Origin: Selaginella tamariscina
Lineage: Eukaryota; Streptophyta; Lycopodiopsida; Selaginellales; Selaginellaceae
Length of the DNA stretch: 64,000 bases
Direction of reading: 5' to 3'
NCBI GenBank assembly: GCA_003024785.1
Contig: PUQB01000045.1
Span: forward strand, 1-64,000
This document shows, piece after piece, positions 9,543-19,847 of this stretch (within the stretch, counting starts at the first letter, position 1; each line of letters starts with the position of its first letter). Below the pieces are notes generated by a model. The model was not told where the DNA came from. It saw only the letters and a program-made list of their open reading frames with translations, and ran no database searches. Position numbers and translations under genes: made by a program.

Positions 9543-11742
9543 TATTCTCTGCGTCAGTAGACTACCTAAAGTGTAGTGTTTTAGGGTTTAGTTAGTTCTA
9601 AATTCTTGAAGTACTCTATCACTTTCGGCTAATGTCTGAATTCTGCGTGGAGAGTTGGTCCTGAGATCTATAACTCTTCAGAGTACACCTACTTCATAAG
9701 TGGGTGTGGGTTATGGACTTAGAAGGTAGCACTTGGAAGTCAGCTTCCAAGTTGTATGCCAGGTTATTTTACCTTATGGTTGTCCAGGTTACTTTACCAT
9801 TTACTTCCACAAGACAAGGCATGTTAGTTTGTTCTGGCTTACAAACTAAGTCTTGTGAGATGGGCCTTGTGATATCCTATTCTACACATTATTGAAAATT
9901 TTTCTTTTTCTTTAAGGTGTTTGAATTTGGGATAACACATGATTTGAGACATGACTATGTCCATTGAGTTTTGGCTTAGGTCAAGATTCAATATCGATCC
10001 AATAGTGTTCAAACGGGGAAAGACTTATGTTCAGAAGTGCATCTTTGACTTCGGGAGAAGGGGCATATTCAAACATAAAATGAACACTACATTTTGACAT
10101 AAAGTGTAAAATAAGCTCTTATTATAGTGCATGTTTCCGAGAGTGTAACTCTAGAAGCAGACTATGGTGATGAACTTATAATACAACGGAATGTCGAATA
10201 TTAACATATGATGAATATGTTAAGCAGTTGGTTCGAAGATCCAATGTAATCAAAGTATTGTCCGATGGACGTAATACTTTGATGACGCTAGCTGCAAGTA
10301 ACATTAGGTGAAATAGTTTACTAAGTTCAAGTCGTTTGATTTGAACAAAGTACAACTTGAAACCTTAGTTGGTTGTAGGCGCGCACTTTGTATTCAAGTT
10401 AGCTAACTCAACTAACTTGATTATGAAGTTATCTCATGTGGATCTTAAGAATGGGATAGAATAATATATTTTGGCAGTAGACGGATTTAATGTTGCATCC
10501 CTATCAATGCAACTTTTGGGATAGATGGCATGATCTATCAGAAAGAGTAATGTTGGAAACATACGTTTACATTTTCAGTTTACTGAGTAATAAGGACTTG
10601 CATAGTGAAGGCGTTCGGCGCACACTTGTGCATTTTCATTGTTAACTCTTTAATCTTGAAATCTGTAACGTTGTTTGCAATGTGGGGATAAGCTCTTGAA
10701 CAAGGGTGATTCCTTGGTTAAGAAGAGCATGATTTGGGATTCTCCACTCTGCTTATTGACTAAGTAAGGAAACTTGCTAAGTTTAATAAGTTATGTGTGG
10801 TGGTGTCAAATGAGTCGGAAGTTAGTCGGTATACATTGGAGGTTTAAGTGCATGTACCTCCTCAGAGAGTCGGTGTTCGATGAGAATTAGAAGTTGTATT
10901 GTTTTCAATAAATTTCATTTTAGAGTCGAATACGATTATTCAAAAGACGGTTTCTTGACTTGCATCATGGTCGAAATGTGGGCACTTAAAGAACAAATAA
11001 AGTATGTATCTTCAATCTTTAGAATATTGAAAAATAGAACTATTCTTGACTCAAGGTTTGATTATATTCCTTGGGTTAGTTGGTTCTATCTCAAGGTTTG
11101 ATGGTGTTCCTTGAGTTGGTTCAATATTCTTTAAGTGATAGTAGCGGGATTAGCTCAAGAAGATGGTGTCCCTTCTTGATGATTGTATCAAGGTTGTCCA
11201 ATATCGGTTCGAAATATGAGGTTTCCTATCACCTCATCTTGAGATATTTATATTCTTAAACTTTGAAAGAATTTATGACATCTTTTAAGATTGATTATAA
11301 ATGACTTGTCAAAGTATAGTATGTATCTCTTTAATATTGAGTTTGGAGCGCTCAATATCAAACTTGGTTATGATCACATGAGGTGGTAATCATATAATAA
11401 TAAAGACTCAAGGACTTGAGTTGACACTTTGGTAAGGCACTACCTTAGTGTTATAACTTGAAACGTGTTTTCAAGTTAGTTGAGAAATGAGCATTTCTCA
11501 ATACATTGCTTGAGGGGCAATGTATACTTTCTGGATTACTAGGTGTCTAAGTGAATAATGTATCTTAGTTCAATGTACTGAACTAGATATTTTATTCATG
11601 TTTGGGGAGATCTATTGAATTATAAGGTAACTAAAACATGAAGTTGATATAACACTTCAGTGTTATGATAACATTTATGTGGAGGTTGATATCTTACTAA
11701 ATCAATTAGATGAACCAGACACTAGTTCATGATTCCTCTTAG
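9543..11742 (+). mobile_element. Element A internal region, left part
   Basis: The first 150 bp or so match the leader of element D (28668-28815). The rest is AT-rich with only short open frames and no gag or pol motifs. Parts (about 11085-11620) recur, rearranged, at 26838-27350. The last five bases (CTTAG, 11738-11742) are the target duplication of the nested solo LTR. Confidence 0.6.
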
Positions 11743-13450
11743 TGTCAGAGTTTTAACCCAAAGGGCCAACACGTGGCAACACGTGGCTGCCAGGTGGCCA
11801 TTCGGCGTCATCACCTTGTGTGAGCAACACTAAGTTTCCCAGAACAACCCCAACGACCCCTAAGGTTAGACTCTAATGCCCAAGTGGACAGGAGACTTAG
11901 GGTTTAGCCTAAGTCTCCCTAGAGTGTCTACCCCCAAACCCTTGAGGGATAACCCTAGTTGACTTAGGGTCTTGCCCTAGAAGACCTAGACATGCTCATG
12001 CCCTAAAACCCCCATCAAGGAGACATGTGTTCCACACATACCCCCATGACAGAGCCAAGGCATCGTCACTTACCCCTTGAGGAATCACCCTCATCCGGGA
12101 GTACAACCCCTTTAGGGCGACAAGGGTACCCTGAATCACGACTAACCCCTAAGGGTTTGAGTGGCCAAGTTATACCCTAGACCTAGGGCTAGTACTTAGT
12201 GAGGACACGAGTGTGCGCTGTAGGTGGGCACGAGTGTTCTGCTAAGCAAACTCCCTAAGGCTAGGTTTGGGATGACCCTAAGCACATGACCTTGCGAGTG
12301 CCTCACGAAAGGGCTCCTGCTAACATGTTTAGGTTGTTCAACCCTTGAATTCCAAGGAGAACACTCCCCTAGCCAAGTGTCCAAAGCACACCTAATTATG
12401 AGACCTAACCTCCCTTGAGCGGATGCCCAAGGCTTAGCACCCTAGTGCAAGCACAAGCATGTCTGTTTGCTAAAGTATCCAACCCCTTGGCGACAAGCCC
12501 ATGACATAACCCCAAAGGGCGTGCCTCGAGCGTTGTACCATGTGACGTTTAGCCCAATGTCACATCTCCATGTGACACTGCCTTCCCCGATGTGGGCTAT
12601 CATGCCATAGCCCTTAGATTCGAGAGTTGCACCAAGTGCCACAAATGTGGCTCCTAAATGCCAACTCTAGAACCCCTCAATGAACCCTCAAGAACCAAGT
12701 AATGTGAACCTGTCAAACAAGATCCCACGCCCACAATTGGACAAGGACACGGATGTGCCTTGCTTGGCTGTGAGTGCTACACCTAGCTTGACGTGGAGGA
12801 GGAGGCTGGAAACAAGCCTCAACCTCTGCCTCTTGGAATGTGCATTTCGACAAGACCTCCAGGCATGGATTCGCCAACGTTAAGGGTAAGCTACCCCGAA
12901 GGTGGGACGTACCCCTGGCATCTGGAAGTTAGGGCAGCACAACAGAGGGTTGTGCCTTAACGACACAAGCTAGAGCTTGCACCGGGAGAAGAGTAACGAG
13001 CTCAGTCGTGAACCCAGGAACCCTCACTCCTATATACTACCTTATTTATGTGACAGAGGCCCCCCCTGTTTTCCTGTTTACATAAGTGGGTTAGCACTAA
13101 AATCTCATTCCCAGAGGGAACATACTTGGTGAGTTATCCATCGACCCCTAAACCCTAACCTGTCAAACCTGGGGGTATTTCTAAGCATATCCGACATGCC
13201 GAACTCACCGAAACTAGCCATTAATCCAACCGGGACACGAAAAACTAAGGTAAGAGTTTTCTAGATGGAAGTGCTAGCTTCGCCCAGAGTTTCTTGCAAA
13301 TACCTAATGACACCCGGCCGGACCATCACTAAATATCCAAGTGCACTAAGTGGGCCTGTTTCTTCTACACCTAGGGCTTATCAATATAGTACAGTAGGTA
13401 ACAACAGTCAACGTCCAAAGTAAAGAGGAGTCATAGTAAAAACTATGACA
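11743..13450 (-). mobile_element. Complete solo LTR nested in element A
   Basis: A 1708-bp LTR in reverse orientation runs from TGTCAGAG to ACTATGACA. It is flanked by CTTAG at 11738-11742 and CTTAG at 13451-13455, a perfect 5-bp target duplication. Removing it rejoins the internal region of element A. A solo LTR normally forms by recombination between the two LTRs of a full element. Confidence 0.85.
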
Positions 13451-13455
13451 CTTAG

Positions 13456-14937
13456 TCTCTGAAAAAGTTCCTCAGAATACTGTCATAACATTATATGTCC
13501 ATCTTGAAAACTCAAGTTCGGTTCATGTAAACTAAGACCATGTCTATATTATAGTTGTAGCATTTTGATAAATTGATATGATTGTAAGTTTATATTCGCT
13601 AGTATAAAACAACTAGTTGATAAACTTAGGATTTGAACGTTAAAACGATCATTATCCATTCAAGAGTATCAATATCGAAATTACAACTATTTATGGAATA
13701 AGGATTAGTTTTAAAAGATGTTTATCAAAACACTAGTTGCTAATTAGTGAAAATGCTATACTTCGGTATAGTGTTGAGAAACATTTACGAAATCAGTTTA
13801 AGAGTTGGAAATAATATAATGTTATGGAGGCGTGCAGTATTCTGAATTCAGGAGACTCTTATCGTGGAAACTAAGTCTTAAAATTTGGTATTTTGAACTT
13901 AGTAGATAAAGAGTTAGGAAGTATTGAACGGCATCTAGTATGTGCGCTCTTTGGGGTGAAATATGAGTGACAATTAAGAGACGTGTTATCTAAAGATTGT
14001 TGATTGAGGCACTATAGATGGGTTGAATTTCCTGGTTTCCACATTTGTTAGCTTATCTGGTCCCTGAACTGGTCGGTGTTATGAAAGAGTACAAAGATGG
14101 TTAAAGACGAATGGTAAGGCTATCACACTTGGTCACGGTTTGACTGAATTTGATTCCTATCGGGAATAAATTTATGTTAATAACACACCAAGTGATGGCA
14201 GTTGGTAGATTGGCAAGACCTTGTTGTATACATGTGTACAGCCATGCGCCTCTGTGATCGCCTCTGGCCAGATTGACATGTTTACAAAGAACAGGGTTTT
14301 ACGACTTGTACTCTTATATCGGAAAAGAGCTTGATTCCGATAAAAGTCTCATACTTAGTCTGGCGTAGCTATATACTAATGAGATAGGTATAGTAGCAGA
14401 CCCTTATGAAAAGGGGTAATGAGAAGCACCGAGGGATGCAGAGATGTAAGCTATAATATCGTAACATGTGGATGTGGGACCATTGGAAAATCAAAAGAAA
14501 TGCGAAGGTGTTTGGTCAAGCATTTGAGAAGTGCTTGTTGTGTGTAGATGACAGAGGTCGTCAACAGCATTTAATATTAAGGAATAAAGCAAGTCTTTAT
14601 TTCTTGTTAACCAAGGGGCCGGCAACAACACTAACTAGAGGCCTCCAATAGTTAAGTAAAGAAATTAACCAGTGTTGTGTGCGTCGGGTGACAGACTTTG
14701 CAGACGTGCAAAAGGTCTCCAAGTGACTTCATGTCGCAGGTGGTGCCTCCGGCAGCTGGGTTTACGACTCAGTGAACGACGGTTCTGAAGTACTTGGTTT
14801 CGCGTAATGCAAGGGGGGTAATAAAATTATGTGAACTTTTGGCTGACTCCGCATAGAGTGATATGTTAGTTTTGGTTAGTTTTCTAACATTATCTAGTCT
14901 TGGAGTTGGAGACGTCAACGAGGACGTTGACATTTTC
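13456..14937 (+). mobile_element. Element A internal region, right part
   Basis: Non-coding. It is recognisably shared with 36658-37154 plus 40852-41837 and, in scrambled order, with 25611-26840. The last 350 bp or so match the 3' non-coding region of element D (33279-33639), including a phrase at 14690-14720 that is identical at about 33381-33411. Confidence 0.65.
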
Positions 14938-14951
14938 AAAGGCGGGGAGTG
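14938..14951 (+). promoter_or_regulatory. Polypurine tract of element A
   Basis: AAAGGCGGGGAGTG lies immediately before the 3' LTR start TGTCATAG. The same tract precedes the LTR at 41838, and a one-base variant precedes the 3' LTR of element D. Confidence 0.75.
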
Positions 14952-16738
14952 TGTCATAGTTTTTACTATGACTCGACCCTTTACTTTGGACGTTGACTGT
15001 TGTTACCTACTGTACTATGTTGATGGACCCTAGATGTAGTGAAAAACAGGCCCGCTTAGTGCACTTGGGTTTAGGGTGTCCGGCCGGTATCTTAGATTTG
15101 CAGAAACTCTAAGCGAAGCTAGAACACTTACCTTTAGAAAACCCACCCCCAATTTTGACGTCCCGAATAGGCTGATTGGTCTTTGCAGATGAGTTCGGCG
15201 TGTTAAGTAGGGTTAGGAACACCCAGGGTTGACCTAACCCTAGGGTTGCCCTAACCACGCCCTAAAACCCCCACCCCCTTGGGTAGGGTTTAGGGGTAGG
15301 AGTAAGGGTGAGTTATAAGCTCATATTGCTAATTTCTAAGGGGCTAAAATTCAGTGCCAGCCCACTAACACAATACAGGAAAAGAGGGGGGGGGGGGCTC
15401 CGTCACATAAATAAGGTAGAGTATACGTAGGAGAGCTCCTGGGTTCATGACTGAGTTCGTTGCTCTTCTGCCGGTGCAAGCTTCAGCTTGTGTCGTTAAG
15501 GTACAACCCTCTGTTGTACCGCCCTAACTTCCAGATGCCAGGGGTACGTCCCACCTTCGGGGTAGCTTACCCTTAACGTTGGCGAATCCATGCCTGGGAG
15601 GTTTGTCGGGATGCACGTTCCAAGAAGCAGGTTGAGGCTTGTCTCCAGCCTCCTCCTCCACGTCAAGCTAGGAGCACTCACTAACAGGCACGTTCGTGTC
15701 CTTGTCCAACTGTGTGGGTTCTTGATTGACAGGGTTCCTTACTGGTCTTGAGGGATAATTGAGGGTTCTAGAGTTGGCATTTAGGAGCCACGTTTGTGGC
15801 ACTTGGTGCAACTCTTGAATCTAAGGGCTATGGCATGATAGCCCACATCGGGGAAGGCAGTGTCACATGGAGATGTGACACTGGGCTAAACGTCACATGG
15901 TGCAACGCCTGAGGCACGCCCTTTGGGGTTATGTCATGGGCTTGTCGCCAAGGGGTTGGATACTTTAGCAAACAGACATGCTTGTGCTTGCACTAGGGTG
16001 CTAAGCCTTGGGCATCCGCTCAAGGGAGGTTAGGTCTCATGCTTTGGCACACTTGGCTAGGGGAGTGTTCTCCTTGGAATTCAAGGGTTGAACAACCTAA
16101 ACTGTTAGCAGGAACCCTTTCGTGAGGCACTCGCAAGGTCATGTGCTTAGGGTTATCCCAAACCTAGCCTTAGGGAGTTTGCTTAGCAGAACACTCGTGT
16201 CCCCTACGGCACACTCGTGTCCTCACTAAGTACTAGCCCTAGGTCTAGGGTATAACTTGGCCACTCAAACCCTTAGGGGTTAGTCGTGGTTCAGGGTACC
16301 CCTTGTCGCCCAAAGGGGTTGTACTCCCGGATGAGGGTGATTCCTCAAGGGGTAAGTGACGATGCCTTAGCTCTGTCCAGGGGTATGTGTGGAACACACG
16401 TCTCCTTGATGGGGGTTAGGGCATGAGCCTGTCTAGGTCTTCCTAGGGCAAGACCCTAAGTCAACTAGGGTTATCCCTCAAGGGTTTTGGGGGTAGACAC
16501 TCTAGGGAGACTTAGACTAAACCCTAAGTCAACTATGGTTATCCCTCAAGGGTTCTGGGGGCAGACATTCTAGGGAGACTTAGGCTAAACCCTAAGTCTC
16601 TTGTACACTTGGGCATTAGAGTCTAACCCTAGGGGTCGTTGGGGTTGTTTTGGGAAACTTAGCGTTTCTCACACATGGTGATGACACCGAATGGCCACTT
16701 GGTAGCCACGTGTTGCCCTTTGGGTTAAAACTCTGACA
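14952..16738 (+). mobile_element. 3' LTR of element A, full length
   Basis: 1787 bp, TGTCATAG...CTCTGACA. It contains a 12-G run (15386-15397), a following TATA-like CATAAATAAGG, and two minisatellite units at about 16440-16590. Its right half holds roughly 900 bp absent from the LTRs of element D. The flank after 16738 does not resemble transposon sequence. Confidence 0.8.
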
Positions 16739-18121
16739 CTTCAAGAACCATGGCAAAATGAAAGGCATAGACACAAACTTTTATGTAGTGCCACTTTCTC
16801 TTGCAAATTGTACTTTCATTCATATGTCAATACAAACATGGCCAATAGTGTTCGTGGTGAACCTCAAAAAGGTTTGTGACAAACGTTTTTGAGGTTGATC
16901 TTTGATGACAATCAAGCTAACCAGCCAGGCGTTGACAACATATATTTCCATTGGCCAGTGTTGAAATGTGGTTTACCAGCATTGAATATTTGTTGACCAT
17001 CTTTGACTACTGTTGACTAGTCCTATTAATATGTGTTGACTTTGTGGTTCGCAGCGAACCTTTGTTGGTTCGAATCCATTAACCAATTGACTAACTCGAT
17101 TGAACTTGTTAACTTGAGTTGACTCAAGTTTTAAACGCAAATTTGAGCCGCCCAACATAATATTGTCTACCATTTTTAGACTGGATTCCACACTAGAAGC
17201 CTAAATAGGGTTCCCTCATGGTCGCACATCAAGGAGACCTGTTTCAAATCCTTCTTCTTCCGAGCTATGCAATCCCTTGAGCCCATGCCCATGTTGGGCA
17301 TATGCTGTTAGATCCCTGCTCGGCATTCTCTTGATCAGATGATAAGCATTCTTCAGCGTCCATCTTGGGCATATTACTAAAAGTGAAAATTAGAACATAT
17401 GCTGCAAGCATGACATTGTAAGATGTGATGTTTCGCTGCTCACTTACTGCATGCCTCATCGAATATGCCACATTTGCCGTACAGTCCTTTCTCCACTGCG
17501 TCTACGTGCAACTTACTCGCATTGGAACGTCCTTGCATTGCTTAATGAGTGCAACATAAACCGCTGCTTGTCACTATACTCTACAACAGCAAGTTCATGT
17601 AATGATTGCCACAACATACGTACACAACATGCATGTAACTGCGTGCAAGAACATGGTTGAAGTTTATTGTGGCAAACTGTAGCAAAGTTACAAACTATGA
17701 ATGCGTTGTCTCGATACTAGAAAAGAGGATGCCTCTGATGATCTTTCTTCTTTTGTGCTTCACTTAGTCTGCACGTCTTATTATCATTGTTGTAGTAGTT
17801 GAACCTCGGTGTCCGTGGATTTGCAACTCGCACAGTCATAATGCTTTTCACCTCCCGCTTCTTGTTCTTGAACCTCCTTCCCACTGCTTTTTGCACTCAT
17901 GGCATATATCTTGAGAAACTACCCTCGTTTTACGTTGTTAAAACTACTTTTGTAGGATCTACATGAAACTGCGACTAAGTAGAAAGTTCTAACGAGCCTC
18001 TTCAATTGTGGCCTTTGGTTCTCGTTATCTCCTATGTGACAGGTATTCTTCACTCTGGTTTACAATACTCAACTCCAATGTCCTTCATTTAGGGCAAATC
18101 AATGAAACGCGAATCTAGCAT
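16739..18121. other. Intergenic region upstream of the HSF gene
   Basis: No ORF with a convincing domain. A minus-strand frame at 17265-17471 contains RNITSYNVMLAAY, a PPR-like phrase, but too little to call a gene. The promoter of the HSF gene presumably lies in the right part. Confidence 0.4.
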
Positions 18122-18127
18122 TATAAA
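18122..18127 (+). promoter_or_regulatory. Candidate TATA box of the HSF gene
   Basis: TATAAA lies 110 bp before the first in-frame ATG. Start of transcription about 30 bp downstream would give a short leader that includes the upstream ORF at 18158. This is inference from motif and spacing only. Confidence 0.35.
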
Positions 18128-18157
18128 CTAATTTGGAGGGAGGAGACGTGGCAGCAT

Positions 18158-18235
18158 ATGCGCCGTTGGATAGGTTATATGTTGACAACACAGCCGAGTC
18201 AGATGTTGGCTATGGCGCTCTTCCCCTTGTCATGA
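18158..18235 (+). CDS. Upstream ORF overlapping the HSF start
   Basis: ATG at 18158 opens 25 codons ending with TGA at 18233-18235. Its stop overlaps the first HSF ATG (18232-18234) as ATGA and lies two bases before the second in-frame ATG (18238). Such placement allows termination and re-initiation. Upstream ORFs are known translational regulators in some plant HSF genes; whether this one is transcribed depends on the true transcription start. Confidence 0.35.
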   Translation: MRRWIGYMLTTQPSQMLAMALFPLS

Positions 18236-19469
18236 GAATGGCGTCGAGTACCTCGGACGAGAGCAATCATGCTCCTGCTTCGTCCTCCACCTCACAGCCA
18301 AGGCAAGATCAGCACAGCGCCGTGCCGCCCCCATTCCTCACCAAGACGTGCGACATGATCGATGACTCCTCCACCGATTTAGTAGTCTCATGGAGCACTA
18401 AGGGCACAAGCTTCGTCGTGTGGAACCCCCCAGAATTCGCCCGAGATCTCCTGCCCAAGTACTTCAAGCACAACAACTTCTCCAGCTTTGTCAGGCAGCT
18501 CAACACTTATGTGGGTACTTGTCTAAACCAGTGTAGGCTCATTTTTTACATAGATCATGTGCATTTTCAGGGCTTCCGCAAGGTGGATCCGGATCGCTGG
18601 GAGTTTGCAAACGAGGGATTTGTCCGGGGCCATCGCCACTTGCTCAAGGGCATACACAGGCGAAAGCCGCATCAAAATCAGGAGCCCTCTACCGCAAGCA
18701 ATGCTGGCAAGGGCAGTCTTGAGACAGAGTTTGAGAGGCTGAACCGCGACAAGAGCGTGCTTATGCTGGAGCTTGTGCGTCTGAGGCAGCAGCAGCAGCA
18801 GACTGAGCGTGAGCTTCAGCTCATGGGCCAACGCCTCCACGCAACTGAGCGCAGGCAGCAGCTAATGATCGATTTTCTTGCGAAAGCAATACAGAGCCCT
18901 GGCTTCTTAGCACACATCCTTCGTGGTGGTGGTAACTCGGGTTCGAGCTCTATCACAGGTCAGAAGAGGAAGCAGCTAGATGTGATGCCCGCTGTTGATG
19001 GTGACGATGAAGAATACTCGGGTCGGATTGTTAGGTTCAACCCGGACAGTGGTGCTCGTGAGAAACTGATCCGGTTCTTCAGTAGACCGGAGGTGATAGC
19101 CAAGCTTGAGGACTCTCCTGTTCAGGTGGAAGTTTTGTGCGTGAGCTTCTTGAAGCTGAAGAGGACGAGCAGACAGTAACAACGGACAACAAGTCGGGGC
19201 AAGAGAATGAAGGGCAAGCTTCTACGAGGCAGCCAACGGTAACAACTCCTTGTTCGGAAATAAGCTCTTTGGAGGATAACAGGCAGTTTTCTCCTCGCTC
19301 GCCTTCTGATGCTGCTAGCAACCACCACGACATGCAACTGCAAGCTAGCTCCGCTCAAGTGCGCAAGACTACCGTGCATGCCAGCGTTGACAGTGGAGCT
19401 GTTGGTGTGGGGTTTAATGATGTTTTCTGGGAGAGGTTCCTTACTGATTCAACTGCGACAAGGGACTGA
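18232..19469 (+). CDS. HSF: Class-A heat-shock transcription factor (one intron, one apparent frameshift)
   Basis: This is a nuclear regulator that binds nGAAn heat-shock elements as a trimer and activates chaperone genes. Counting from ATG 18238 (good context, ATGGC; another in-frame ATG lies at 18232), residue 30 begins the winged-helix DNA-binding domain ([16 protein letters not shown], then [15 protein letters not shown] after the intron). A heptad region with a Q-rich stretch, [14 protein letters not shown], then [16 protein letters not shown], has the extended HR-A/B spacing of class A, close to HsfA1. GQKRKQ is a likely nuclear signal. The frame of the first part stops at 19179. The +1 frame carries [11 protein letters not shown] and the activation (AHA) motif [11 protein letters not shown] (19416 onward) to a stop at 19467-19469. 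One missing base between about 19126 and 19141 would explain this. Error and true mutation cannot be told apart here. Confidence 0.9.
18511..18570 (+). other. 60-nt intron in the HSF DNA-binding domain
   Basis: GTGGGT...TTTTCAG sits between the codons for NTY and GFRKVD, the conserved intron position of plant HSF genes. It is 60 nt long and contains no stop in frame, so retaining it would insert 20 residues into the DNA-binding domain without changing the reading frame. Confidence 0.88.
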
Positions 19470-19847
19470 CTGGGGTTTACCTTCTTGTTTTAGCCTCCAT
19501 TTACGACAACGACAACATGGATCTTGTAGATAAATTGTAAGCATCTGAGTTTGTCGACGGGCTGAACCCAGAACGATCAGAGATCAATTCACTTACGATT
19601 AGGACGTGGCCTACAGTACGTGGAGCCTGTACACGTAATGCGTACATTGATGCATACCCATTTTCTTGACTTTGCTACTTGCAGAATTGATTTCATTTTT
19701 GTTATTTTGTTAGATGTTCGCTTCCATTCATGGGAGAATGTAAAGAAATTTTCTGGCTTTTATATGTGCATCTCTTAACTAATTTTTTGGTTGGATCGGC
19801 ACTAAAACCACATTGTCAACCAACAATAGTGGAGCTGGGAAACATGC
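19470..19847. other. Short spacer between the HSF and PPR genes
   Basis: It holds the HSF 3' untranslated region and the PPR 5' region. T-rich stretches near 19690-19710 may help 3' end formation. No other feature is visible. Confidence 0.45.

Larger units (their letters stand above)
7818..16738 (+). mobile_element. Element A: non-autonomous LTR retrotransposon with nested solo LTR
   Basis: It has a 5' LTR (7818-9527, beginning missing), a primer-binding site, an internal region without coding capacity (9528-11742 plus 13456-14951), a polypurine tract and a 3' LTR (14952-16738). LTR ends are TGTCA...TGACA. No gag or pol motif is found in any frame. The first 160 bp or so and the last 360 bp or so of the internal region resemble the leader and 3' region of the chromovirus at 27675-34620, which suggests it uses that element's enzymes. 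Without the nested LTR the internal region is about 3.7 kb. Confidence 0.75.

Noticed and set aside
17265..17471. Minus-strand frame with a PPR-like phrase (RNITSYNVMLAAY)
   Set aside because: Only one partial repeat is visible, the following residues do not continue the pattern, and no neighbouring frames add support.
18133..18231. N-terminal extension of the HSF frame upstream of 18232
   Set aside because: It would start at TTG; the first in-frame ATG is 18232, and the extension overlaps the candidate 5' leader.
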